Shown here: positions 24,843 through 32,631 of the stretch, piece by piece
Position numbering within the stretch: position 1 is the stretch's first letter
How the letters are laid out: each line of letters opens with the position of its first letter
From: Planctomycetota bacterium
GTDB taxonomy: Bacteria > Planctomycetota > Phycisphaerae > SM23-33
Length of the DNA stretch: 64,000 bases
Reading direction: 5' to 3'
NCBI GenBank assembly: GCA_022705325.1
Contig: JAKJER010000008.1
Span: forward strand, 1 to 64,000
Translations under genes and position numbers: made by a program
The notes under the pieces: model-generated
What the model was told of the DNA's origin: nothing
The model's input: the letters and a program-made list of their open reading frames with translations, nothing else
Database searches by the model: none

Positions 24843-26582
24843 TCATCTCCGCCTTCGCACGTATCCGCCCAGCCCGGCCGAGGCCAGGGCCAGCAGCGCC
24901 AGGCTGGCCGGCTCGGGGATGTCCGTCGGCAACTCCCGCAGCGTGACGACCTGATCCCACGACGTGCCCAGCATCAGCTCGTCGATCCAGACGAACTTGC
25001 CCGTGTCCAGGTCGCGGACCGACATGCGGAAGGCGTCGATCGTCTGCAGCGACAGGCTGCTGTTGCTGTACGTCCAGGTCGGGGCGTTGTAGTCGGCGTA
25101 GGCGGGGTCCAGCCAGAAGGCAATGGCGTTGTAGGCGTTGCTGCCGGCAGTCTTGAACAGCCGGGCCACCAGCAGGTGGTCGCTCTGCGGGTCGAAATCC
25201 AGCCCGCCGGTCGGGTTGACGAAGGATGTGTTGGACCCGAGGGCGACGAAGAAGTCGCCCTGGTCGGCCGAGCCGTTCACCTTGGCGCCGAATCGTCCCA
25301 CCTGCGTGCTGCCGCTGTAGAACATCGCGTCGAAGAGATCGCCGGTGTCCATCGCGCCGTCCCAACGGACCAGGAAGCTGGCGAAGACGTCGCCGCTCTG
25401 GACTTCGCTCAGCGCCCGCTCCGCGTAGCGGGCGGTGGTCGAGCCGTTGCCCGCCATCCGCAGGGCGCTGGTCCCGCCGTGGACGTCCACTCCCGCGGCC
25501 GTGAAGGCCAGCGGGGCGCCCGGGTTCTGGACCTGGAACAGGCTGGGGTTCGCCCCGCCGTCACTGACGCTCCATGGCCCGCTCCAGCCCGAACCGCTGC
25601 CTCGACCGTGCAGCGGGCCCGCCGACAGGGCGAACCGCTCCGAGGCGACGGCCCGGTCCCGTACGGCCACGTCCGACCACGCGGTGCCCATGCGCATCTC
25701 GTCGTAGGTCACCTGGTTGCCCAGGTCCTGCGAGGCGAACACCAACTCGTGGAAGAACGACCGGGTGTTCAGTGAGAAGTCCACAAACTGGGCGGTGGGG
25801 GCCCCGGCGGCCGCCTCGGTGGTGATGTCCACGGGATTGACCCACACGCTGACCAGGTCGTTGCCGCGCGGGTCGCCCGAGACGGAGTTCATCTGGATCT
25901 TCGCCACCACCTGGTAGGTCGTGCCGACCGCCACGTTGTTCAGCACCGGTTCGGTGAGCATGCGGAGGGTCTGTGTAGTGGAGGAAAGGTCGGTGTCGTA
26001 ACGATGGCGCAGCACCAGGTTGATCTGGCTGCCGTCGCCCTCGAAGCCCCATTGGAGGCCCTCGGTGTCCTTGGCGGCCGCCGGATCGAAGTAGTCCGTG
26101 TCGTTCAGGCCCTGATCGCGAGAGAAGCCGGCGATGTTCAGTCCGGTCAGGTCGCCGTTACTGTCCAGCCGCAGCAGCCCGCCCAGGTAGAACACGCCGC
26201 TGCCTGAGGAGATGGCACTCGAGTCCACGTCATGCCGGACGCGACGAATGCCCCCGCCGTACCCGCTGTAGCTCACCGCTCCGCCCGCTTCGCCCTCCTG
26301 GACCGGGTGGTCCAGTCCTGTGGCGGCTACGCTCCAGGCGGACGTGACGGTGGTTCCGTTCTGCCAGGCGTTGACGAAGCCGGGAACAGCCGGATTCTGC
26401 GGCGCCGTACTCGCCAGCGGGGCGACCGTGTAGCTTCCGATGCCGCGATAGTCCTCCAGCCAGAAGGAATCCGCCGCCGTCAGGCCCAACTGTCCCGACC
26501 AAGCCGTCGCGGGCGCCAGGGCCGCCACCAGTCCGAGGAGAACAAGAACCCCCGTCCGATTGTGAATTCGTCCGGTCTTCAT
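24843..26582 (-). CDS. PEP-CTERM sorting-domain surface protein
   Basis: A 579-residue exported protein. The ATG at 26580-26582 follows ggaagga, and residues 1-30 are a signal peptide (GVLVLLGLVAALAPATAWS). The C-terminus is a textbook PEP-CTERM: IPEPASLALLALASAGLGG followed by YVRRRR. That signal directs an exosortase to cut and anchor the protein to the outer surface; no exosortase gene is in the window. Two related beta-rich halves are visible. Each has a WSGPW-like or SAWSVA block and ends near DEMRMGTAWSDV or DELMLGTSWDQV, which suggests an internal duplication of a lectin-like fold. A strong promoter lies at 26656-26683. The ligand is unknown. Confidence 0.85.
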   Translation of the reverse strand: MKTGRIHNRTGVLVLLGLVAALAPATAWSGQLGLTAADSFWLEDYRGIGSYTVAPLASTAPQNPAVPGFVNAWQNGTTVTSAWSVAATGLDHPVQEGEAGGAVSYSGYGGGIRRVRHDVDSSAISSGSGVFYLGGLLRLDSNGDLTGLNIAGFSRDQGLNDTDYFDPAAAKDTEGLQWGFEGDGSQINLVLRHRYDTDLSSTTQTLRMLTEPVLNNVAVGTTYQVVAKIQMNSVSGDPRGNDLVSVWVNPVDITTEAAAGAPTAQFVDFSLNTRSFFHELVFASQDLGNQVTYDEMRMGTAWSDVAVRDRAVASERFALSAGPLHGRGSGSGWSGPWSVSDGGANPSLFQVQNPGAPLAFTAAGVDVHGGTSALRMAGNGSTTARYAERALSEVQSGDVFASFLVRWDGAMDTGDLFDAMFYSGSTQVGRFGAKVNGSADQGDFFVALGSNTSFVNPTGGLDFDPQSDHLLVARLFKTAGSNAYNAIAFWLDPAYADYNAPTWTYSNSSLSLQTIDAFRMSVRDLDTGKFVWIDELMLGTSWDQVVTLRELPTDIPEPASLALLALASAGLGGYVRRRR

Positions 26583-26655
26583 CGCTGTCCTTCCAGGTTC
26601 GTGAAATGTCGAAGTGCTCGCACGAGCATCTGCGCAACGAACTCGCTCCACTTTT

Positions 26656-26683
26656 ATTATACAGCCGTCTGCCCATGCGCCAA
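26656..26683 (-). promoter_or_regulatory. Promoter of the PEP-CTERM gene
   Basis: On the minus strand TTGGCG (26678-26683) and a perfect TATAAT (26656-26661) are separated by 16 bases. The expected leader is about 68 bases and contains a TGCTCG/CGAGCA palindrome. Confidence 0.65.
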
Positions 26684-26875
26684 GGGCGCCAGGGTAAAAA
26701 AGCCGTGTGGTTCGCACCCCCGACGGATGGGTGCGTTACTCGATGTGTCCCCCCATCACGACAGGAGAATCGATGAACGCGAACGCCATCGGGAGACGGC
26801 TCTAGTACTGTGTCGTTGCACTGCTGGATATTCTCCTTTTCGCCTGTTGCTTGGCCGCCACAGCCGCCAATTTGC

Positions 26876-26904
26876 TTGCCAAGTACGGGCCTCCATACTA
26901 CTCT
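26876..26904 (+). promoter_or_regulatory. Promoter of the methyltransferase gene, probably leaderless
   Basis: TTGCCA (26876-26881) and TACTCT (26899-26904) are separated by 17 bases. The -10 ends 7 bases before the ATG at 26912, so transcription should begin at or next to the start codon. No ribosome site is present. Confidence 0.45.
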
Positions 26905-26911
26905 ACCCCGC

Positions 26912-27991
26912 ATGTCGGAGAACCAAACGCCAACCCCCGCTCCGGAGTCGCCGGCCGGTGCGGACACGACCCTCCCGGACGGCAGGCCCTGGCGCCTGGA
27001 GGAGGTGCCCTGCGACTTCTGCGGGTCGTCGGACGCCCGGGTGCTGATCACCGGGCGCGACCGGCTGCACGGCCTGCCGGGCCAGTTCGGCGTGGTCGAG
27101 TGCGTCCGGTGCGGACTGGTCCGCACGAGCCCCCGCCCGACGCTCGAATGCCTGGGGGCGGCCTATCCCGAGCAGTACGGCCCCCATCAGTCGGCCGCCC
27201 TGCGGGCCAAGGCTCCCGGCGGGCTGCTGCGATGGGCCTTGATCAACTATCGCGGCTATCCGCTGGGCGCGAGTTCACCCGTGATCACGCGGACGGCCTT
27301 CGCGCCGTTGGGGCGTCTGCCCCTGCGCAGCCGCCGCAACCTGGGCTATCTGCCTTTCACCGGGCAGGGGCGGCTGCTCGACTTCGGCTGCGGGGTCGGC
27401 GGGTTCGTGGCCAAGATGAACGCCGCCGGCTGGCAGGCCGAGGGAATGGACCTCAGCGAGGACGCCGTCCGCATCGGGCGCGAGGCCGGACTGACCATGC
27501 ACCTGGGCACGCTGCCCGCCCTTGGGGCCCCTGACGGGGGGACGCAACTGGAAGAAGGGGCCTACGACGCCCTGACGATGTGGCAGGCCCTGGAGCATGT
27601 GCCCAGCCCGACGGCCACGCTGAAAGCCGCCTGGCGCCTGGTCCGCCCCGGCGGGCGTCTCCTGGTGGCCGTCCCGCGGTTCGACAGCCTCCAGCGCCAC
27701 TGGTTCGGCCCGGCGTGGTTCCCGCTGGACCTGCCGCGACACCTGACGCATTTCACGCGGGCCACGCTGGAACGCCAGATCGAGTCCGCGGGTTTCAAGG
27801 TCGAGCGGACCTGGCCCGTGCGTCGCCCGGCCAACATCCGTCACAGTTACGCCTACCTGGCCGACGACACCGGCAAGGCACGGCACCGCAAACTTGCCCG
27901 CTCGCGCATGATCGTCGGCGTGATGAGCCTGTGGTCGCTGCTGAGGGGCGGGCGAACGGGGCAGATGATCTGTATCGCACAGAAGTTGTAG
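26912..27991 (+). CDS. SAM-dependent methyltransferase with N-terminal zinc ribbon
   Basis: A 359-residue protein. Residues about 28-75 carry two CxxC pairs (CDFC and CVRC) that should bind one zinc. The class I methyltransferase domain follows, with the SAM-binding motif LLDFGCGVGGFVAKM near residue 152 and the later WQALEHVPSPTATL and VRPGGRLLVAVPR segments. This arrangement is common in methyltransferases of surface-polysaccharide or lipid pathways. I chose the ATG at 26912 (MSENQTPT) over the upstream one at 26810 because family similarity begins shortly after it and the promoter lies directly before it. The alcohol dehydrogenase gene follows after 27 bases on the same strand and is probably cotranscribed. 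Confidence 0.85.
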   Translation: MSENQTPTPAPESPAGADTTLPDGRPWRLEEVPCDFCGSSDARVLITGRDRLHGLPGQFGVVECVRCGLVRTSPRPTLECLGAAYPEQYGPHQSAALRAKAPGGLLRWALINYRGYPLGASSPVITRTAFAPLGRLPLRSRRNLGYLPFTGQGRLLDFGCGVGGFVAKMNAAGWQAEGMDLSEDAVRIGREAGLTMHLGTLPALGAPDGGTQLEEGAYDALTMWQALEHVPSPTATLKAAWRLVRPGGRLLVAVPRFDSLQRHWFGPAWFPLDLPRHLTHFTRATLERQIESAGFKVERTWPVRRPANIRHSYAYLADDTGKARHRKLARSRMIVGVMSLWSLLRGGRTGQMICIAQKL

Positions 27992-28018
27992 TCTCACGAA
28001 CCAGCCAAGGACCTCCCC

Positions 28019-29191
28019 ATGCAGAATTTCGAGTTTTGGAATCCGGTCAAGATCGTTTTCGGACGCGGGACCATCCCGACGGTCGGCAAGCACGTCAAGG
28101 AGCACGGCCGGAAGGCGCTGCTGGTCTACGGGCAGGGCAGCATCAAGCGAAACGGCGTCTATGACCAGGTGGTTGGCTCCCTGAACGAGGCGGGCGTGAA
28201 GGTCGTGGAGTTTCCGGGCGTCCAGCCCAACCCCGTCCTGTCGCACGTGCGAAAGGGCGTGAAGCTCGGTCAGGACGAGAAGGTAGACGTCGTGCTGGCC
28301 GTCGGCGGGGGCAGCGTGATCGACGAGTCGAAGGCCCTGGCCGGCAGCATCGCCACCGGCTCGGATGTCTGGGACGTCTTCCAGGGAACCGCCGCCTACG
28401 ACGCCGCCCTGCCGCTGGTGGACGTGCTGACGGTGCCGGCGGCCGGTTCGGAAATGAACAACGGCCTGGTCATCACCAACGAAGAGGCGCGCATCAAGGA
28501 CGGAGGCTGCTTCGGCCCGCACCTGTACCCCAAGGTTTCCATCTGCGACCCGACGGTCATGGACACCGTTCCCCGCCAGTACATGCTGTACGCAGCCGCC
28601 GACGTGCTCTCGCACCTGCTGGAGGCGTACCTCAACCACGAGGACCCGAACACGGCCGTGCAGGATCGTTACGTGGAGGGGCTCTGCCGCAACGTCCGAG
28701 AGAGCCTGGAAGCGATCCTGGCCCGCCCGGACGACTACGACGCCAAGGCGACGTTCATGTGGGCGGCGACCCTGGCGTGGAACCAGTTGGCCCTGGCCGG
28801 GATCGGGCCCTTCCAGATGCCCTGCCACATGCTCGAGCACACGGTCAGCTCGCTGTATCCGCGAGTGGCCCACGGGGCGGGGCTGTCGGTCCTCCAGCCG
28901 GCGTGGATGGCCTGGAAGACACAGCGCGAGCCGCGACGGGTCGCCCGCTTCGCCCGCGAGGTGATGGGCGTCCGCGAGGCCGACGACGCCCAGGCCGCGC
29001 GGCGGGGCGTCCAACTGCTGTGCGACTGGCTGGCGGGCTTCGGCGCGCCGTTGCGCCTCAGCGAACTGGGCATCGACGCCGCCGGGGTGGACGCCCTGGT
29101 TGCCCACGCGGCCAAGCAGGCCGTCTGGTGGGAGCTGAACGCCGTCTACACGCCCGAGGCGATCCGCGAGATCTTCGCCTCGTGCGAGTGA
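28019..29191 (+). CDS. Iron-containing alcohol dehydrogenase, YqhD/butanol-dehydrogenase type
   Basis: A 390-residue cytoplasmic enzyme starting at the ATG after aagga. It matches NADPH-dependent group III dehydrogenases: the N-terminal MQNFEFWNPVKIVFGRG, the dinucleotide motif VLAVGGGSVIDESKAL, and metal ligands Asp195 and His199 (ADVLSHLLE) with His in CHMLEH and VAHGAG. These enzymes reduce aldehydes, including those from lipid damage and sugar breakdown. Length and motif order are normal. One residue more than usual separates the last two His ligands. It follows the methyltransferase gene closely, so the pair may be one transcript, though a shared pathway is not obvious. Confidence 0.92.
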   Translation: MQNFEFWNPVKIVFGRGTIPTVGKHVKEHGRKALLVYGQGSIKRNGVYDQVVGSLNEAGVKVVEFPGVQPNPVLSHVRKGVKLGQDEKVDVVLAVGGGSVIDESKALAGSIATGSDVWDVFQGTAAYDAALPLVDVLTVPAAGSEMNNGLVITNEEARIKDGGCFGPHLYPKVSICDPTVMDTVPRQYMLYAAADVLSHLLEAYLNHEDPNTAVQDRYVEGLCRNVRESLEAILARPDDYDAKATFMWAATLAWNQLALAGIGPFQMPCHMLEHTVSSLYPRVAHGAGLSVLQPAWMAWKTQREPRRVARFAREVMGVREADDAQAARRGVQLLCDWLAGFGAPLRLSELGIDAAGVDALVAHAAKQAVWWELNAVYTPEAIREIFASCE

Positions 29192-29210
29192 GACCCCGCT
29201 CTTTTGCCTG

Positions 29211-29239
29211 TTGGCGCGCCGGACAAGCTGCGGTACAAT
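29211..29239 (+). promoter_or_regulatory. Promoter of the second PEP-CTERM gene
   Basis: TTGGCG (29211-29216) and TACAAT (29234-29239) are separated by 17 bases. The leader of about 53 bases ends in a very strong aaaggagg ribosome site before the ATG at 29299. Confidence 0.6.
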
Positions 29240-29298
29240 CTCCTTTAGGCATTGTAGGATGCGACATTTCGCGGGCTTCAGGCCTAAAGGAGGCCATC

Positions 29299-30993
29299 AT
29301 GTGCACGAATCGCTCGTGCGTGAAGGTGGTTTGGGTTTGTGCGGTGCTGGCTGCGACGGCGATGTGGTCGTGTCCGCCAGCGATGGGCGCCACCGCCTAC
29401 GTCGTGCCTGCCGGTACGGCCGGCAACCAGGGCTGGGGCGGGCCGCTGGGCATGGACTTCAACGTCGCCTCGCCCATCACCATCTCCGACCTGGGCGTCT
29501 TTGACGCCAACTCCAACGGGCTTGTCGGGACGATCACGGCATCGATCTTCGACCGCTCGACCCAGAAGCAACTGGTGTCGTTGTCGTTCAGCGCCGCCAA
29601 CCCCGGCACGCTGGTGGGAGGCAGCCGCTTCCTGCCGCTGCCCGTTCCGTTGATCCTGCCGGCGGGCTTCCAGGGCTCGGTGGTGGCCAAGGGCTTCAGC
29701 TCCAGCGACCAGAACGGCAACTCGCCCGTCCTGTGGACGACCGACAGCGGCGGGGGGTTGATCTCCTTCGTCGGCAGCGCGCGCTACGGACAGGTGGCCG
29801 ACCTGTGGCCCGGCACGCCGGACGGCGGCCCGGCCAACCGCTACGCGGCCGGCACGTTCAATTTCGATGCCGGCAGCGTGCCCGGCCCGGTGGACATCGG
29901 CGCGCCGGTCGTCATTCCGAACGCCAGCTTCGAACTCCCCGGGTTCAACGAGAACGGCTTCGGCACGCCCACTTCCTGGACGCCCAGCTCCACCAACAAC
30001 GCCGGCAGCTTCAACCCGCCCACTGGCACCATGTTCACCCAGCCCATCCCGTCGGGCGGGCACGTGGGGTTCGTCAACATCGGCCAAAGCATGGACTCCC
30101 CCGTCGTGGGCAGGCTGGAGGCCGATACGCTCTATGTGGTCGAGGCCGAATGGGGCGCCCGTACCGACAGCCCCAACGCCACGCACGAGATGTGCCTCAC
30201 CGGCAACGGGGTGAAGCTGGGGTATATCAACAACCTCAACATCTTCACCGGCCCGACCGTGCCCGCAGGCGAGTGGCGGACCGCCCGCGGCTACTTCACC
30301 GCCAACCACAACGTCGCCCTCGGCTCGGACCTCCGCGTCCGCCTGGGCAACGGCGGGACGACGGGCATGGGCCAGGCCGAGTACGACTGCGTCCGTATGA
30401 GCGTGATCCGCGAGGCCGCCATCCCGGTGGTCAATCCGAGCTTCGAGTCGCCGGACGTGGGACCCAACGGCGGCTGGTCCAGCGGGGCTACGGGCTGGGT
30501 GCTCAGCGGCAGCGGCGGGGCCTTCGAGCAGGAAAGCCAGATCGTGCCCTCCGACGGGCTTCAGTCCGCCTGGATCGGCAATGGAAGCAGCCTGACGCAG
30601 ACGCTGACCGGCTGGCCGGTTCACAACGGGACGCGGTACATCTTGCTGGTGGACGTGGCCGATCGCTCATCCACCACGTTTACCGGCTATCGCGTGGAAC
30701 TGCTGGCCGGCGGGCAGGTCATCGGCGTGGACGACAATGGCTACACCGTCCTCAGCGGTACGGGTCAGGGCTTCTTCTACACCACGTCGGTGGTGGACGT
30801 GCTGTACGACGGATCGCTGTCCGGCCTGGACCTGGGTATTCGCCTGTCGGCGCTGAACACGGGCGGCAACCAGACGTACTTCGATAACGTCCGGCTGTTC
30901 GCCGTCGAACTGCCCGAGCCGTGCACGGCTTTGCTCCTGCTGGCCGCGGGGCCCGCGGTGATCCGTCGCGCCCGGCGCCGCCTGGCGCGGTAA
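29299..30993 (+). CDS. PEP-CTERM surface protein with DUF642-like domains
   Basis: A 564-residue exported protein. The ATG at 29299 has an ideal aaaggagg site and starts a signal peptide ending near AMGATA (residue 33). The C-terminus LPEPCTALLLLAAGPAVI followed by RRARRR is a PEP-CTERM-type signal with a slightly unusual PEPC. Two repeats begin with the same pattern (VIPNASFELPG near residue 212 and VVNPSFESPDVG near 377). This is typical of DUF642 or galactose-binding-like modules that bind polysaccharide. The N-terminal 190 residues form another beta-rich domain. It should be anchored on the cell surface. It stands alone, with its own promoter. Confidence 0.84.
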   Translation: MCTNRSCVKVVWVCAVLAATAMWSCPPAMGATAYVVPAGTAGNQGWGGPLGMDFNVASPITISDLGVFDANSNGLVGTITASIFDRSTQKQLVSLSFSAANPGTLVGGSRFLPLPVPLILPAGFQGSVVAKGFSSSDQNGNSPVLWTTDSGGGLISFVGSARYGQVADLWPGTPDGGPANRYAAGTFNFDAGSVPGPVDIGAPVVIPNASFELPGFNENGFGTPTSWTPSSTNNAGSFNPPTGTMFTQPIPSGGHVGFVNIGQSMDSPVVGRLEADTLYVVEAEWGARTDSPNATHEMCLTGNGVKLGYINNLNIFTGPTVPAGEWRTARGYFTANHNVALGSDLRVRLGNGGTTGMGQAEYDCVRMSVIREAAIPVVNPSFESPDVGPNGGWSSGATGWVLSGSGGAFEQESQIVPSDGLQSAWIGNGSSLTQTLTGWPVHNGTRYILLVDVADRSSTTFTGYRVELLAGGQVIGVDDNGYTVLSGTGQGFFYTTSVVDVLYDGSLSGLDLGIRLSALNTGGNQTYFDNVRLFAVELPEPCTALLLLAAGPAVIRRARRRLAR

Positions 30994-31015
30994 AGCACCT
31001 CCGTCGATTCCGGTC

Positions 31016-31044
31016 TGGTCCCTGCCTGGCGCATCGGCTACAAT
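31016..31044 (+). promoter_or_regulatory. Probable near-leaderless promoter of the prepilin-like gene
   Basis: TACAAT lies at 31039-31044; a weak -35 (TGGTCC, 31016-31021) lies 17 bases upstream. The -10 ends 9 bases before the ATG at 31054, giving a leader of about 3 bases and no ribosome site. Confidence 0.4.
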
Positions 31045-31053
31045 GAATTTCTC

Positions 31054-31821
31054 ATGCGCATGCGCCGCGGATTCAGCCTTGTCGAACTCCTGGTGGTGGT
31101 GGCGATTCTGTCGCTGCTGCTGGTGATCCTGACGCCCTCGCTCAGCCGGGCCAAGAGGTTGGCCCAGGACGTCGCCTGCCTGAGCAACCAGCACCAGATT
31201 GTGACCGCCCACTCGACCTACACCACCGCCTACCAGGGCTACCATCCGCCCTCGTCCACCGACCCCACTCAGCCGCACTGGCTGGACCTGATGGCCCGCT
31301 ACGCCGGCGGCAGCGACGACGTTCGCTTCTGCCCGGCTGCCAGCGGATACCTGGTGAGCGACCCGGACCAGACCACCCAGCCGCAGGTATGGGGCTCGCG
31401 CCGCCATCACTGGTGGCTCAACCGCAACACGTATACGGTGGAAGCCTCGAGGGGAGGCAGCTACGGGGCCAACTCCTGGCTCCACTCCACCTCCGGCTGG
31501 GGCAGCCCGATCGCCCTGCACTTTCGCCACGTGGGCGAGGTCAGCCAGGGCCCGCTCACGCCGGTGGTGACCGACTCGGTGTGGCACAACGGCTTTCCCC
31601 GCGACAGCGACACGCCCTCGACCGTGGAGGCCTACGGCGGCCAGCCGCCGGGGGGGATGATGGGGCGGGTGGCCGTCAATCGCCACCGCGGCGCGATCCA
31701 CGCCGGTTTCGCGGACGGCTCGTCCACGCGCGTGGAGCTGATCCACCTGTGGGGCCTGGTGTGGCACCGGGACTTCCGGTTCATCCCGCTGGTGGAGTTC
31801 CCCTGGCCGATCGACGACTGA
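31054..31821 (+). CDS. Type II secretion-type prepilin-like protein with H-X9-DG motif
   Basis: A 255-residue protein. The N-terminus MRMRRGFSLVELLVVVAIL is a class III prepilin signal, cut by prepilin peptidase after Gly6 with Phe7 methylated; Glu11 (the conserved +5) is present. Near the C-terminus HRGAIHAGFADG gives exactly His, nine residues, Asp-Gly, the signature of the large planctomycete/verrucomicrobial family of prepilin-like proteins. It is probably a pseudopilin or surface fibre subunit. The family is usually present in many copies per genome; only one is here, without assembly genes. It is read from a promoter almost abutting its start codon. Confidence 0.88.
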   Translation: MRMRRGFSLVELLVVVAILSLLLVILTPSLSRAKRLAQDVACLSNQHQIVTAHSTYTTAYQGYHPPSSTDPTQPHWLDLMARYAGGSDDVRFCPAASGYLVSDPDQTTQPQVWGSRRHHWWLNRNTYTVEASRGGSYGANSWLHSTSGWGSPIALHFRHVGEVSQGPLTPVVTDSVWHNGFPRDSDTPSTVEAYGGQPPGGMMGRVAVNRHRGAIHAGFADGSSTRVELIHLWGLVWHRDFRFIPLVEFPWPIDD

Positions 31822-31823
31822 CC

Positions 31824-32033
31824 TCAGCCCTCGCGGAAGTACTCCAGCCAGGCCATCTGGATGGCCTCCAATGCGCCCTCGCTGCTGGCCGCGGGGTCGC
31901 CGGCGAACTCCGCCAGGCCCAGCACCCGCTGGCGCAACTCGGTGAACCGCACGTGCAGAGGGTCCACGTTCCGGAACTCCTGGTAAAGCTGATAGCCGAT
32001 CTCGTCGGCGTCCGACCAATTGAGTTTGGACAT
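31824..32033 (-). CDS. iscX: IscX, Fe-S assembly accessory protein
   Basis: A 69-residue protein with the whole IscX pattern: NWSDADEIGYQLYQEF, DPLHVRFTELRQRVLGL, FAGDPAASSEGALEAIQMAWLEY. In Escherichia coli IscX is a small acidic protein that binds iron and the desulfurase IscS and tunes Fe-S assembly. The start at 32031-32033 removes a repeat-derived extension of 19 residues present in the longer frame. It follows the ferredoxin gene on the same strand by 93 bases, the same order (fdx then iscX) as at the end of the classical isc operon. No other isc gene is present. The spacer between them consists of short tandem repeats. Confidence 0.9.
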   Translation of the reverse strand: MSKLNWSDADEIGYQLYQEFRNVDPLHVRFTELRQRVLGLAEFAGDPAASSEGALEAIQMAWLEYFREG

Positions 32034-32044
32034 TTCAGAATCCA

Positions 32045-32133
32045 CCACAGAGGACACAGAGGTCACAGAGGTTCTTCTTGTGAATGGCAACTGACAACTG
32101 GCTACTGGCTACTTGCTACTGGCTACCTACTGA
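32045..32133. repeat. Tandem short repeats between ferredoxin and iscX
   Basis: Three 9-base units CCACAGAGG, ACACAGAGG, TCACAGAGG (32045-32071) are followed, after a short spacer, by four 7-base units of GGCTACT type (32100-32127) and part of a fifth. The last units overlap the ferredoxin stop codon (32127-32129). Confidence 0.75.
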
Positions 32134-32465
32134 TTGCGATTCCAGTTCGGGATGGTGACGGCGACGTCTCCGCGGACGACGGCCTTGCAGGCCAGGCGGC
32201 TGTGGAGCGTGTTGCCCGGCGCCTGCTCGACCAGGTCCAGCTCGTCATCGTCGGGCGACGAGAGATTGTCCTGCCCGTCGTCGACGATCACGTGGCAGGT
32301 GCTGCACACGCCCACCCCGCCGCAGGCATGCTCGATCTCCACCCCGTGCGTCAGGGCGATGTCCAGCAGGCTGCCCGGCTCGCCGTGACGCCCGTAGGGG
32401 TACAGCGCCGGGTCCACTTCCACCGTCACGTCAGCCGGCCTGAATGTCACCTTGTACCTTGCCAT
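32127..32465 (-). CDS. fdx: [2Fe-2S] ferredoxin, adrenodoxin/Isc type
   Basis: A 112-residue electron carrier starting MARYKVTFRPADVTVEVDP. The cluster ligands follow the ISC-ferredoxin pattern: CGGVGVCSTC (Cys-x5-Cys-x2-Cys) and a fourth Cys in RLACKAV. The acidic patch DDDELDLVEQ is typical. It is probably the electron donor for Fe-S cluster assembly, given the iscX gene downstream, though other redox partners are possible. The ATG at 32463-32465 has only a weak ribosome site. The gene ends inside a tandem repeat tract. Expression is probably from the 166-base gap that it shares with the divergent oxidoreductase gene. Confidence 0.92.
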   Translation of the reverse strand: MARYKVTFRPADVTVEVDPALYPYGRHGEPGSLLDIALTHGVEIEHACGGVGVCSTCHVIVDDGQDNLSSPDDDELDLVEQAPGNTLHSRLACKAVVRGDVAVTIPNWNRNQ

Positions 32466-32631
32466 GGTCGTCGCACCATTGTTCAGCGGCTGGAGGGGAA
32501 TTTCAAGAAGGAGCTTGCCGCTCTGCGCTATCCCCTTTTCGCCATGCCCGTCGTAGAATGGGTGCGCGACGCAATTCCCGGCGGCCTTCGACAGTTGCAC
32601 TGAGAGATCTGTTCTTTGGAAGGAGAACCCG

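Larger units (their letters stand above)
26583..26911. other. Divergent regulatory interval, 329 bases
   Basis: It separates the PEP-CTERM gene (minus) from the methyltransferase gene (plus). It holds promoters for both. It also has a palindrome TGCTCG-CA-CGAGCA (26615-26628) in the PEP-CTERM leader and a second hairpin CGCACCC/GGGTGCG (26713-26719 and 26729-26735) upstream of its -35. I see no coding capacity. Confidence 0.6.

Noticed and set aside
32045..32133. Short repeats as a CRISPR array
   Set aside because: Units are 7-9 bases and directly adjacent, with no spacers and no cas genes.
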